Origin: Blautia sp. An81
GTDB lineage: Bacteria > Bacillota > Clostridia > Lachnospirales > Lachnospiraceae
Length of the DNA stretch: 64,000 nucleotides
Reading direction: 5' to 3'
NCBI RefSeq assembly: GCF_002161285.1
Contig: NZ_NFHH01000001.1
Coordinates: forward strand, 1 to 64,000
The position numbers were made by a program, and so were the translations under genes. The notes beneath the pieces were generated by a model. The model ran no database searches. It saw only the letters and a program-made list of their open reading frames with translations, and was not told the origin of the DNA. Shown here piece after piece: positions 1-8,897 of this stretch (the first letter of the stretch is position 1; every line of letters starts with the position of its first letter).

Positions 1-117
1 ATAAACAGATAAGTAATTCGACAGCCAAAAAGCAGAAGTTCCGACAAGACAATTATACATATCTGTTTCTTATCAAAGAAGAATTTTTCCCATAGACACA
101 GAAAATTTTACGCCCTC

Positions 118-153
118 CTGTCGTTGTGGAAACACCTCTTTCCATAACGACAG
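118..153. repeat. hairpin near window start
   Basis: The arms CTGTCGTT and AACGACAG, extended inward by TGGAAA/TTTCCA with one unpaired base, enclose a short loop. Neither strand has a U-run after the stem, so it is not a clear intrinsic terminator. It lies just beyond the end of the broken RloB-like gene. Bases 1-117 show no gene I can support. Confidence 0.45.
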
Positions 154-203
154 CTTTCAATTTCAAATCCTGCATCAATGTCGCTTTTTCAGCTTTAGAT
201 TAT

Positions 204-651
204 CTATTTTTCCAATTCTGCATTAATCTCATCAATCCATCTGCTGTCTTCACTTTCAAACAGCTCCATAAACTTTCCAAAATTGCTGCTTCCGGCAACT
301 GTATCAGTTGTTTCTAATCCGTCCACCCGGTGACGCATAATCCACTCCATGAAACTCATTAACTTTTCGTTTGATATCTACATACTGTTCGTGAGGTTTC
401 TTTTCTGTATCGCAAAATATAAGCACTAATTCATATGTACCATTCTGGTAACGATCCTGATATCTTGCCGGAATATTTCCATTTCCGCCTGCATTGTCAA
501 GGAAAATTTCGTACTGATCATTCCATACGTTCATGGACTTTAATTTGTCCAGATAAGCATACTCCTCATTTCCTTCACAGATAATACATATCTTTTGCTT
601 GTCAGAAAAAACAGGAAGCCTATTTATCATCCGTAACGCCTCCCTTTTCAT
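204..651 (-). pseudogene. RloB-like protein, broken by internal deletion/frameshift
   Basis: The 5' part (651 down to about 340) encodes an N-terminal segment typical of RloB-like proteins: CEGNEEYAYLDKL, then NAGGNGNIPARYQDRYQ, then LVLIFCDTEKKP. After the codons for HGVDYAS the frame runs into a stop at 304. In a shifted frame, from about 335 to 204, a C-terminal segment follows (GLETTDTVAG, SSNFGKFMELF, WIDEINAEL) that matches my memory of the end of this family. Intact members are around 200 residues, so a middle block of perhaps 60 residues is missing at the junction. The gene overlaps the 3' end of the ATPase gene by about 30 bases, as in RloA/RloB-type defence pairs. The family name rests on recalled sequence similarity; the frame break is directly visible. 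Confidence 0.7.
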
Positions 652-1897
652 TTCCCTTAATGTTTAAAAGAGAATTAATTAAATCAGGATCTGGAAGTGC
701 CCCTAATGCTCCTTTTCTATATTTTTCCATAATATCTGTAGTATCACGCACACCCTGCTGCGCAGTAAAATCTGCCAGTGAGTACACATATACCCCTTCT
801 TTATCTTTGTGCACAAACCAGATCTGCTCTTTTCGGAACATTTTTTTACAATCCATGAGATTTATATCATGAACAGTAAATATCATCTGTGCATTTACGT
901 TTAGTTCATTATTAAACATTGCTACGATTGCTCTGGTCAGTTTAAAATGTATACTGCTGTCAAGTTCATCTATTACAAGAATCCTTCCCTGTTCAAGTCC
1001 TTCTATCACATACCCTGCCAGTGCAGCGATTTTCTTTGTTCCGGTAGAATCAAACAGCATACTTGGAACATGGACACCTTTATAGGTAGATACAAGCCGA
1101 ATTTGATCCATAATTGTCTCTGGAAGCTCCAGAACCTTCTCATCCGGCTTTTCTCCTTCATCTTCTGCCCTCAATTTAATCTGATCCATATCCACGTATT
1201 CATAATTATCCATATAAAGATCCGCATTTTTAATAAAATCAACAATCTTCTGCTGAAGCTGATCTCGATTTTTCATCAGCTTAATCGTATGCTCCATAGG
1301 AATATTATTCATATTAATGATGTCGATTTTTTCTGCAAAAGCAATAATAATCTTTTTCATCTCTTCCAGATGTTCAAATTTACTGGTATCAATCAAATAA
1401 CACAGCAAATTATTTTTTGCCATTAAGGGCATCATCTGAATAGCATCTTTATCGGCGCAAAAATACTGCTCTTGTATAGCATCCTTTACCAGCCAAGATA
1501 CTTCTTTTTCATTTCCATACTGATCTTTTAATAATTCAGAGAAATTTTCATAAACAAATTCTTTTTTTTCAGCATCATATTTAAAATCATATGAAAACTT
1601 CCTGCCAAATCCAAGGAAAGTCACACCCAACTCGCAGATTGAACTGTCTGTAAAAATATTCGTCATTAGTCCCGGTTTTTTATTAAGTAAAATTTGTCTG
1701 ATTGCCTTTATACATTTTATAAGACAAGTTTTTCCAGCGTTATTAGGGCCATAAATCCCAGCCGTTTTCAAAATGTTAAAATTGTTTTCTTTATGCACAT
1801 TCGAAGCAAACTTCCTATTTCTCATATCAGCTTTCATAGAAAAGGCAATCTGTTCATCAAAGGCAAAACAGTTCTTTGCTCTAATCTCTATAATCAT
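620..1897 (-). CDS. AAA-family ATPase (AAA15/RloA-like), partner of RloB-like protein
   Basis: This 425-residue P-loop ATPase has Walker A GPNNAGKT at residues 50-57 and a Walker B-like VIDELDSS near residue 330, followed by a histidine-containing segment (FTVHDINL). The N-terminus (IRAKNCFAFDEQIAFSM) is the usual SMC/RecF-like first strand of AAA15 proteins. Family members paired with RloB-like proteins are linked to abortive anti-phage or anticodon-nuclease-type defence, but the biochemical role here is not shown by sequence. I chose the ATG at 1897 because GGAGG stands eight bases upstream; a longer frame to 1978 lacks a ribosome site and is AT-rich leader. The partner gene downstream is broken, so the system is probably not functional as a pair. 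Confidence 0.8.
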   Translation of the reverse strand: MIIEIRAKNCFAFDEQIAFSMKADMRNRKFASNVHKENNFNILKTAGIYGPNNAGKTCLIKCIKAIRQILLNKKPGLMTNIFTDSSICELGVTFLGFGRKFSYDFKYDAEKKEFVYENFSELLKDQYGNEKEVSWLVKDAIQEQYFCADKDAIQMMPLMAKNNLLCYLIDTSKFEHLEEMKKIIIAFAEKIDIINMNNIPMEHTIKLMKNRDQLQQKIVDFIKNADLYMDNYEYVDMDQIKLRAEDEGEKPDEKVLELPETIMDQIRLVSTYKGVHVPSMLFDSTGTKKIAALAGYVIEGLEQGRILVIDELDSSIHFKLTRAIVAMFNNELNVNAQMIFTVHDINLMDCKKMFRKEQIWFVHKDKEGVYVYSLADFTAQQGVRDTTDIMEKYRKGALGALPDPDLINSLLNIKGNEKGGVTDDK

Positions 1898-1937
1898 AAG
1901 TATTTCCTCCGTACTACAATTTTGTCGTTCTTTATAT

Positions 1938-1967
1938 ATTATATACCATTCTTTATTTTTTATGCAA
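1938..1967 (-). promoter_or_regulatory. putative sigma-A promoter of the AAA ATPase gene
   Basis: On the minus strand TTGCAT is followed after 18 bases by TATAAT (16 bases to an overlapping TATATA). The site sits about 40 bases before the ATG at 1897, in very AT-rich DNA. Confidence 0.45.
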
Positions 1968-2093
1968 TTTTTTTTCATAAAATATATATTTTGTCAATAA
2001 TTGTTCTTTTTCTTATTATATATATTACAGTACATACATTGGAGTAGATTGCAAAAGTGTTCCAAAGTTGTTGCTACACTCCCGAAAGTGCAA

Positions 2094-2136
2094 AAAGAGA
2101 ACGGCCAATCTCTCAAAATGCTTGGCCGCTCTCTTT
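2094..2136 (-). terminator. intrinsic terminator
   Basis: A 15-base arm (AAAGAGAACGGCCAA) pairs with TTGGCCGCTCTCTTT with one mismatch, and on the minus strand the stem runs into TTTTTG. It directly follows the kinase-like pseudogene, so transcription of that locus ends here. Confidence 0.75.
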
Positions 2137-2149
2137 CCAATTTTATTTA

Positions 2150-2642
2150 TCATCTCAAACCAAATGCTTTTTCTACCAAGGTCAGTGTTTGCTCAATACT
2201 TCTGTTTTCATCTCTATGTATTACATGAAACCCAGAATATAAAAAACGGTCATACCGCTCTTGAGAATGAATTCTCATTAAGCTCTGCCGATAGTTTTCC
2301 AATGCCTGCTCCGGGTCAGGTTCTTCCATGGTCGGCAATAGCTCTCAGCGTTTCAATGGAAATATTGGTATCTACAAAAATCGGCTTTTCTTCTTGGCTC
2401 ATATCCGATAATATTTTCAATTCTAAGGTTTCGCATTCTTTCGATGCCCCATCAATCCATGCTTCATATTCTTCTGGCGTTCTTCTGATAAAATCATGCC
2501 AATCAGTTAAATCTCGTGTATACGTCAGACAAGGAAAATCTTCTTTGCTCAATTCAGGTAATAGCTTGTCATGATAATTTTCTTCGCACGCAATTCTTGG
2601 AAAGTATCTGAAAATGGCACTTCTGGATGACCTTGTAGGCAT
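2150..2642 (-). pseudogene. degenerate nucleotide-kinase-like gene
   Basis: Two consecutive frames hold pieces of what looks like one protein. The first (about 2620-2302) contains ENYHDKLLPEL, DWHDFIRRTPEEYEAWIDG and KPIFVDTNISIETL; the second (2338-2150) contains EPDPEQALENYRQ, LMRIHSQERYDRFLYSG and FHVIHRDENRSIE. Both resemble uncharacterised AAA/kinase-like proteins of Lachnospiraceae, but the N-terminal P-loop is missing and the frame changes near 2320. The upstream end merges into unrelated DNA around 2610-2700. I treat it as a dead gene with a 5' truncation and an internal frameshift or deletion. The family assignment is from memory and uncertain; the frame change is visible. Confidence 0.55.
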
Positions 2643-2702
2643 TCTGGATATTATCCAGGTTGTGGATGCCGTGGCGGAACGGACCCGTTTTCCTTTATCT
2701 CC

Positions 2703-3596
2703 TTACAGCAGATTTCCCTCTTCCAAGATCCTGCGGATTTTCTCTGTCTCTTCTTCAGTAGACGCCAGCAGAGGCTGGGTGCAGAGAGGCTCCATCTCCA
2801 CTCCTCTTAAAACCATTGCCTTCTTAATAGTGGGAATAAACTGAGGCGCCACGTCATAAATAGCCATAAGGCCATCGATCTGCTGCTGACACTTCTTCAT
2901 TCCCTCCAAATCATCTGCTCTTGCCGCAGCGGCATAGGCAGAGGCCACATCCGGAGCAAAGTTAGACAGACCGGCTACACAGCCGTCTCCTCCGGATAAT
3001 ACATTGTGACCGAAAAACTCATCAAATCCCGAATAAACCAGAAAACCCGGAAACTCTTTTTTCACTTTCTGGATAATCCCTCTGGTATGGCCCATAGTAG
3101 CTACTGTATCTTTGATTCCCACAATATTTTTATGTCTGGATACCAAAGTATAAATCAGGTCCGGCGACAGGTCATGTCCCGTCCTGTCGGGAAAATTATA
3201 TAATAGCAGCGGGCCATTGACCCGGTCTGCCAAAGTGTCATAAAAATTCAGCAGAGCGCTGTCAGGAAGGCTGAAATAGTAAGGAGAGATCACCATCACC
3301 CCGTCTGCACCTTGTGCCAATGCATAGTTGGACAGTTCCACACACTGCTCAAACTCCATATGGCAGGTTCCCACATATACGGTCACCCGATGGCTGATAT
3401 GAGCTATAGCCTCTTTTATAAGCGCCTTTTTTTCTTCCATGGAAATAGCAAAAAACTCTCCGATACTGCCGAAAAGCAGGATCCCGTCCATTCCATGATC
3501 AATCAGGAAGTCATAAATTTTTTTATTGGCTTCAATATCAACATGTCCCTCTTTATCCAGCGCCGTCACTGCCGGCGTGATCCATTTTGCTTTCAT
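2703..3596 (-). CDS. dihydrodipicolinate synthase/N-acetylneuraminate lyase family aldolase
   Basis: A 297-residue TIM-barrel class I aldolase of the DapA family. The Schiff-base lysine is K162 in GIKDTV, the catalytic tyrosine Y133 is in LYNFPDRTG, and GSIGE (43-47) stands where DapA has GTTGE. Context argues against lysine biosynthesis: it lies 17 bases downstream of an IlvD/Edd dehydratase and near a dehydrogenase and a second dehydratase. The natural parallel is E. coli YagE/YagF or YjhH/YjhG, where a dehydratase makes a 2-keto-3-deoxy sugar acid that a DapA-family aldolase splits to pyruvate and an aldehyde. I infer a 2-keto-3-deoxy-aldonate aldolase; the exact substrate cannot be read from sequence. 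Confidence 0.82.
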   Translation of the reverse strand: MKAKWITPAVTALDKEGHVDIEANKKIYDFLIDHGMDGILLFGSIGEFFAISMEEKKALIKEAIAHISHRVTVYVGTCHMEFEQCVELSNYALAQGADGVMVISPYYFSLPDSALLNFYDTLADRVNGPLLLYNFPDRTGHDLSPDLIYTLVSRHKNIVGIKDTVATMGHTRGIIQKVKKEFPGFLVYSGFDEFFGHNVLSGGDGCVAGLSNFAPDVASAYAAAARADDLEGMKKCQQQIDGLMAIYDVAPQFIPTIKKAMVLRGVEMEPLCTQPLLASTEEETEKIRRILEEGNLL

Positions 3597-3613
3597 CTTC
3601 CTACTCCTTTTCT

Positions 3614-5341
3614 CTAACAGTCATAGCCGGCCCCTTCCATAGCGGAAAGAGCGTGGCTGGTATAACGCTTCAGCAGACCTTTTCTCTCTGGTCTTGGCAG
3701 TATTCCTGCTTTTCTTCTCTCCTGAAGTATCTCTTCAATCTCTTCCGGAGACTTTTCTTCTCCCCGGGTTCCTACAATATCCAGGCTCCGGTTTTTTACA
3801 CTGTAGGCCAGGAGATCCCCGTCCTCAACAAAAGCCAGAGGACCTCCTGCCGCAGCTTCCGGAGAAACATGACCGATAGCCGCCCCTCTGGTCGCACCGG
3901 AAAACCTTCCGTCTGTAATAAGCGCCACTTCTCCATTTAACTCTTCATCGCAGACAATGGCTTCCGTAGTCATCAGCATTTCCGGCATACCGGACCCTCT
4001 CGGCCCTTCATACCGTATGATCAGCATATCTCCCGGAGCTACTTTTTTATCCACTACTGCCTGATAGGCATCTTCCTCACAGTTAAATACCCTGGCAAGG
4101 CCCTTCCGTTCCCGCATGTCTTCTGTGCAGGCTGAATATTTGATCACCGCCCCGTCCGGAGCCAGATTTCCTCTTAAGATAGCCACCGAGCCCTTTTCTC
4201 TGGCTTTTTCCACTGGGAAGATCACCTGTTCTCTCTCCAGACCGTAATTGTGGAGATAACCCAGATTTCTCTGGAAAAAGTTTTCTTTTTCCAAGTCTTC
4301 CAGGTTTTCTCCCAGGGTCTTTCCTGTAACCGTCATCACATCCAGATGGAGCATATCCCGCAGCTCCAGCTCTACCATGGGAATTCCTCCTGCAAACCAG
4401 AATGCCTCGGTAAGGTGTTCTCCGCTGGGTGTAATATTTCCCAGATGAGGCACCTGATGATTGATCCGGTCAAAAAGTTCCGGTTCCAGAATAATTCCCA
4501 GTTCTCTGGCAATCGCCGGAAGATGGATGGTTGCATTAGTGGAACCTCCGATGGCGCTGTGAATGATCACTGCATTTTCCAGAGCCTCTCTGGTCACAAT
4601 ATCGCTGACCTTGATCCCCTTATCCACCAGTTCCATGATCTTGCGCCCTGCCATTCTGGCGCTTCCCAGAATATCCCGCATAGTAGCCGGCATAAGAGCC
4701 GCTCCTGGCAGGGTCAGTCCAAGAGCCTCTGCCATACACTGCATGGTGCTGGCAGTTCCCAGGAAGGTACATGCCCCACAGGAAGGGCAGCCGGTCAGTT
4801 TATAGTCCCGTACCTCCTGAGGAGTAACTGCGTCCTTCCTCTTCTGCCGCAGAGAAATATCCCCTGCCACCAGAGAGGTGGTCATATCCGGTCCCGGACG
4901 CATACTTCCTCCGGGAATAAAAATCGTAGGGATATCCAGTCTGGCCGCTGCCTTTAGCTGTGCAGGAATCGATTTGTCACAGGAGGCTGCCAGGATCATG
5001 CCGTCCCAGGGATAGACCGAACCATGGACTTCGATCATATCGCAGATAGCCTCTCTGGAAGCCAGAATATAATTCATGCCGTCATGGCCCTGAGCGCAGC
5101 CGTCACAGATATCTGTGGTATGGTACTGGGCGGGAAAACCTCCTTTTTCAAATACCCCGTACTTTGCCTGTTCCATAAGCCCCGCCAGGTGAACGCTGCC
5201 TGGATGGCTGTCTCCAAATACATCCTCCAGGAGTATCTGAGGCTTTGTAATGTCCTCTTCGTCCCAGCCTGATCCCATCTGCAGGGCGTCAAACTGGGCC
5301 CACAAAAGCCGCTGAGGCGCACTTTTCTGTCTGTTTTTCAT
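3614..5341 (-). CDS. IlvD/Edd family sugar-acid dehydratase (paralog 2)
   Basis: A 575-residue dehydratase with the iron-sulfur cysteine motifs of the family: TTDICDG near residue 85, [10 protein letters not shown] near 125 and [13 protein letters not shown] near 195, plus the C-terminal [11 protein letters not shown] and GHVSPEAA blocks. Members dehydrate dihydroxy acids or aldonates to 2-keto-3-deoxy acids. It is clearly distinct from the housekeeping ilvD at 32875-34545 and is related to the other dehydratase of this cluster. I prefer the ATG at 5341 (AGGA upstream) over a GTG at 5356. A terminator at 5435-5484 separates it from the SDR gene, so it and the aldolase downstream may form their own unit. 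Substrate is unknown (xylonate, arabinonate or gluconate are candidates). Confidence 0.85.
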   Translation of the reverse strand: MKNRQKSAPQRLLWAQFDALQMGSGWDEEDITKPQILLEDVFGDSHPGSVHLAGLMEQAKYGVFEKGGFPAQYHTTDICDGCAQGHDGMNYILASREAICDMIEVHGSVYPWDGMILAASCDKSIPAQLKAAARLDIPTIFIPGGSMRPGPDMTTSLVAGDISLRQKRKDAVTPQEVRDYKLTGCPSCGACTFLGTASTMQCMAEALGLTLPGAALMPATMRDILGSARMAGRKIMELVDKGIKVSDIVTREALENAVIIHSAIGGSTNATIHLPAIARELGIILEPELFDRINHQVPHLGNITPSGEHLTEAFWFAGGIPMVELELRDMLHLDVMTVTGKTLGENLEDLEKENFFQRNLGYLHNYGLEREQVIFPVEKAREKGSVAILRGNLAPDGAVIKYSACTEDMRERKGLARVFNCEEDAYQAVVDKKVAPGDMLIIRYEGPRGSGMPEMLMTTEAIVCDEELNGEVALITDGRFSGATRGAAIGHVSPEAAAGGPLAFVEDGDLLAYSVKNRSLDIVGTRGEEKSPEEIEEILQERRKAGILPRPERKGLLKRYTSHALSAMEGAGYDC

Positions 5342-5434
5342 TTTTCCAGTCCTCACATTACCTTAAAATTTTATCTTTATTGTACTACGGAAGATCGGGT
5401 TCCTCTATACAGTTATTGCTGAATTAAAGCAAAA

Positions 5435-5484
5435 AACGGGACATGGAAATGCCTTCTCTTCTTTCCGGCTGTCCATGTCCCGTT
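5435..5484 (-). terminator. intrinsic terminator after the SDR gene
   Basis: The arms AACGGGACATGGA and TCCATGTCCCGTT pair perfectly over 13 bases, and the minus-strand transcript continues with TTTT. It divides the sugar-acid cluster into two transcription units (dehydratase 1-SDR and dehydratase 2-aldolase) unless it is read through. Confidence 0.8.
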
Positions 5485-5500
5485 ATCCTGTATGCCTTAT

Positions 5501-6265
5501 TTATTTTACCAGATAGCCGCCGTCTACAGGAATCACTGCTCCGCTGACATAGTCGCTGGCATGGGAAGCCAGAAAAATAGCGGTTCCCTTCATATCCTCG
5601 CCGGTTCCCCAGCGGCCTGCCGGAATCCTCTCTGAAATACTTTTGAACCTGGGGTTCTCCGGATCCATCAGTGCTTTGTTCATTTCTGTGGCCATATAAC
5701 CCGGGGCAATGGCATTTACATTTACTCCTCTTCCCAGCCAGTCATTGGTAAGCTCTTTGGTAAGCTGAGCAACACCGCCCTTCGCCGCCGCATAGGCCGG
5801 GATGGTCTGTCCTCCAAAGAAAGAATTCATAGAGGCAATGGTAATAATTTTCCCATACCCTTTTTTCAGCATGATCTTTCCTGCTTCCTGACAAAGAATA
5901 AATATAGAAGTCAGATTGACATTAAGTACTTCATCCCATTCCTCTACTGGAAATTCCTCGGCGCTGTGACGTCTCTGTATTCCATGGGCCGTAAGGAGAA
6001 TATCCACATCGCCGCCCAGCTTTTCCAGACACTGATTAAAGACTGCATAGACTTCTTCCCTCACGCCAAGGTTTCCCTTTACACCCTGGCAGTTAAAGCC
6101 TCTGTTCCTGAAGTCTTCTGCCACATCATAAACCTTATCAGAAGTTCCGACGATCACCACCTGTGCACCGGCTTCCAGATAGCCCTCTGCAATCCCATAT
6201 CCCAGACCTCTGGTTCCTCCTGTGACAATGGCCTTTTTCCCTTTAATATCAAACAGATTCATCAT
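5501..6265 (-). CDS. SDR family oxidoreductase (KduD/gluconate 5-dehydrogenase-like)
   Basis: A 254-residue classical short-chain dehydrogenase. It has the TGGTRGLG nucleotide-binding loop (15-22), N116 in NVNL, S145, and the Y158-x3-K162 catalytic pair in PAYAAAKGG, ending in PVDGGYLVK. The family reduces or oxidises sugar-acid hydroxyls; the closest described types by overall pattern are 2-deoxy-D-gluconate 3-dehydrogenase and gluconate 5-dehydrogenase. Its start codon overlaps the stop of the upstream dehydratase by four bases (ATGA), implying translational coupling and a shared pathway. Exact substrate and direction are inference. Confidence 0.85.
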   Translation of the reverse strand: MMNLFDIKGKKAIVTGGTRGLGYGIAEGYLEAGAQVVIVGTSDKVYDVAEDFRNRGFNCQGVKGNLGVREEVYAVFNQCLEKLGGDVDILLTAHGIQRRHSAEEFPVEEWDEVLNVNLTSIFILCQEAGKIMLKKGYGKIITIASMNSFFGGQTIPAYAAAKGGVAQLTKELTNDWLGRGVNVNAIAPGYMATEMNKALMDPENPRFKSISERIPAGRWGTGEDMKGTAIFLASHASDYVSGAVIPVDGGYLVK

Positions 6266-7983
6266 TCCATGTAACCGCCCTTCATAGGAGATACAGCTTT
6301 TTCGGAGAAAATCTTCAGCACGCCTTTCTCATATTTGGCCGGCTTAGGTGTCCAGCGTTTCTTTCTCTCCTTTAATATCTCTTCAATTTCTTCCGGCGTC
6401 TTTTTCTCCCCGGCGATTCCCACGATCCGCAAGATACGTTTGGGAATGTTCACTTCGATCAAATCCCCTTCTTCCACCAGAGCAATAGGGCCTCCTGCCG
6501 CCGCCTCGGGAGAGATATGTCCGATAGCAGGACCTTTGGAAGCTCCTGAGAATCTGCCATCAGTGAGAAGAGCAATGGAAACTCCCAGCTCAGCGTCAGA
6601 GGCAATGGCTTCTGTAGTATAGAACATCTCCGGCATACCGCTGCCCTTTGGTCCTTCGTAACGGATAATCACCGCATCACCTGGTTTGATCTCATGAGTC
6701 AGAACTGCATGGATAGCATCCTCTTCACAGTCAAAAGGACGGGCTTTCAGAGTCGCCTCAAACATTTCTTTAGGCACTACTGTGTGCTTCACCACGGCGC
6801 CATCAGGGCAGAGATTTCCATACAAAATGGCAATACTTCCGTCTGTTCCAAACGGCTTGTCAAAGGGACGGATCACGTCTTCTCTTTTCAGACCTACCTT
6901 TGCCAGATAAGCGTCGCACTTATCATAAAATCCGTTTTTCTTCAAGTCCTCCAGATTTTCTCCCAAGGTCTTTCCTGTAACGGTCATTACATCCAGATGA
7001 AGCATATCCTTGATCTCTTCCATGATCGTAGGAACTCCTCCTGCATAGTAGAAGAACTGTGCGGGCCATTCTCCTGCAGGACGGATATTCAGCAGGTAAT
7101 GGGCTCCTCTGTGCAGTCTGTCAAAAGTATCGCCGTCAATTTCAATACCAAATTCATGGGCAATGGCCGGCAGATGAAGAAGAGAATTGGTAGAGCCAGA
7201 AATTGCTGCATGTACCATTATAGCGTTTTCAAAAGATTTCATGGTCACGATCTTGTCCGGAGTCAGATCATGAAGAGCCAGCCATACGGCCTGTTCCCCG
7301 GCTTTTCGTGCCACCTCTCTTAAATCCGGGCTTGTGGCAGGCATCAGGGCACTTCCCGGAAGCATCAGTCCCAGAGCTTCCGCCATGATCTGCATAGTGC
7401 TGGCCGTTCCCATGAAAGAACATGCGCCGCAGGAAGGGCAGGCATTGTGTTTATAATAAGTGAGCTTCTCCTCTGTAATCTCTCCTCTTTCACACATGGC
7501 GCTGTATTTTCCGATCTGTTCCAGGGTCAGAAGGTCCGGGCCGGCATCCATAACTCCTCCGGTCACAATGATGGAAGGAATATTGACTCTCCCCACACCC
7601 ATAAGATGGGCAGGCATTCCCTTATCGCAGCTTGCAATAAACACCCCGCCGTCAAAAGGCGTAGCATTTGCATGAATTTCAATCATATTGGCGATCATAT
7701 CCCTGGATGCCAGAGAGTAATTGATGCCGTCGTGTCCCTGGGCTTCTCCGTCACAGATATCAGTGGTAAAATATCTGGCTCCGTGTCCTCCGGCCTGAGC
7801 CACCCCTTTTCTGGCCTCTTCCACCAGTTCCAGCAAATGTCCGCTGCCTGGATGACTATCTCCAAAAGTGCTCTCGATCATAATCTGGGGTTTTGACAGA
7901 TCCTCCAGTTTCCATCCCGTTCCCAGACGCAGCGGGTCCAGTTCCGGAGCAATTTTTCTTAGTTCCTGACTTCTCAGCTTCAT
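6262..7983 (-). CDS. IlvD/Edd family sugar-acid dehydratase (paralog 1)
   Basis: A 573-residue dehydratase, first structural gene after the regulator. The family cysteines are in TTDICDGEAQGHDG (about 75), ASCDKGMPA (about 120) and ACPSCGACSFMGT (about 190); [11 protein letters not shown] and GHISPEAA close the C-terminal domain. It shares the N-terminal layout of paralog 2 (WxxEDxxKPQI then FGDSHPGS) rather than that of the biosynthetic IlvD, so both belong to the sugar-acid branch. The ATG at 7983 follows AAAGGAG. Its stop overlaps the SDR start. Why the cluster keeps two such enzymes is open: different sugar acids or successive epimers are possible. Confidence 0.86.
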   Translation of the reverse strand: MKLRSQELRKIAPELDPLRLGTGWKLEDLSKPQIMIESTFGDSHPGSGHLLELVEEARKGVAQAGGHGARYFTTDICDGEAQGHDGINYSLASRDMIANMIEIHANATPFDGGVFIASCDKGMPAHLMGVGRVNIPSIIVTGGVMDAGPDLLTLEQIGKYSAMCERGEITEEKLTYYKHNACPSCGACSFMGTASTMQIMAEALGLMLPGSALMPATSPDLREVARKAGEQAVWLALHDLTPDKIVTMKSFENAIMVHAAISGSTNSLLHLPAIAHEFGIEIDGDTFDRLHRGAHYLLNIRPAGEWPAQFFYYAGGVPTIMEEIKDMLHLDVMTVTGKTLGENLEDLKKNGFYDKCDAYLAKVGLKREDVIRPFDKPFGTDGSIAILYGNLCPDGAVVKHTVVPKEMFEATLKARPFDCEEDAIHAVLTHEIKPGDAVIIRYEGPKGSGMPEMFYTTEAIASDAELGVSIALLTDGRFSGASKGPAIGHISPEAAAGGPIALVEEGDLIEVNIPKRILRIVGIAGEKKTPEEIEEILKERKKRWTPKPAKYEKGVLKIFSEKAVSPMKGGYME

Positions 7984-8066
7984 AACTTTTCTCCTTTTCT
8001 TTTATCATATCAAGATCAACTGTTTCTGTATTTCATGGTTACATAACAGACATGAAAACAGTCTAT

Positions 8067-8083
8067 GTCATAACACGTATGAC
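8067..8083. promoter_or_regulatory. candidate GntR operator palindrome
   Basis: GTCATA and TATGAC form a perfect 6-base inverted repeat around a 5-base spacer, between the GntR gene and dehydratase 1. FCD-type GntR regulators bind short palindromes with a GT...AC core, and autoregulation at such a position is common. Binding is inferred from position and symmetry only. Confidence 0.5.
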
Positions 8084-8106
8084 GTCTTATGTTAAGAATA
8101 AACCTT

Positions 8107-8835
8107 TTATCCTTCTCCGTCAATAAAAGTTTCGGATTTATTCTCCCATAGCTTCTCCTGTATTTTTTTCTGATTCAGGAGAAGATGTTCCTTCATAGCT
8201 TCTCTGGCCCCCTGGGAATCATGATCCTGTATAGATGTCACGATCTTCCGGTGGGTCCTTAAAGTTTCTTCCGCCAGAGAAAGCTCCGTGACTTCTATAA
8301 ACAGGGAAACACCCTCCTGAATAATAGGCACTAATCTAGGCATTACATAGTTTCGGCTGATCCGGGCCAGCAGTTCATGAAACTCCATATCTTTTTTCAG
8401 ATAAGATTCTCCCTGCCTGCAAAGTTTTTCGATCTGTTCCTGGATCACCTCCAGTTTCCGGATCTCTTTTTCTCCTGCTCTTTTGGCCGCCAGGGCCGCC
8501 AGTTCCGGTTCCAGGATCAGACGGACCTCACACAGATCCAGAGCCAGTCTCTCCTTATCTTCCACCAGGGCAAGGCCCAGAGGATCCTCCATCAGTCCCG
8601 GATGCTCACATACAAATGTCCCCCTTCCTCTTCTGATCTCCACGATATTTCTGGATTCCAGGATTTTCACAGCCTCCCGGATGGTTCCCCTTCCCACAGA
8701 AAGCTGCTGGGCCATATCAAATTCATTAGGCAGCTTTTCCCCTGCCTGAAGCTGGTTTTCCCGGATCAGTTTTATGATCTGTTCCGCAGCCTGCCGGGGA
8801 AGCAGCTTTTTATTGTTATTTAATGATTCAAGCAT
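8107..8835 (-). CDS. GntR family transcriptional regulator, FadR/FCD subfamily
   Basis: A 242-residue repressor-like protein. The N-terminal winged helix spans roughly residues 12-80 (GEKLPNEFDMAQQLSVGRGT then IREAVKILESRNIVEIRRG), and the all-helical FCD ligand domain covers 95-230, with candidate metal-binding side chains in DMEFHELLA, THRKIV and EHLLLN. FCD regulators usually respond to small organic acids such as gluconate or keto-deoxy acids, which fits the downstream dehydratases. It lies upstream of them on the same strand with about 120 bases between, holding a palindrome at 8067-8083. I infer local control of the sugar-acid genes. Confidence 0.88.
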   Translation of the reverse strand: MLESLNNNKKLLPRQAAEQIIKLIRENQLQAGEKLPNEFDMAQQLSVGRGTIREAVKILESRNIVEIRRGRGTFVCEHPGLMEDPLGLALVEDKERLALDLCEVRLILEPELAALAAKRAGEKEIRKLEVIQEQIEKLCRQGESYLKKDMEFHELLARISRNYVMPRLVPIIQEGVSLFIEVTELSLAEETLRTHRKIVTSIQDHDSQGAREAMKEHLLLNQKKIQEKLWENKSETFIDGEG

Positions 8836-8897
8836 AGTCCTAACCTCTCTTGGATTCTTATCTGTATTATAGCAGGACCGAGTCTCGGATTCCAGAA

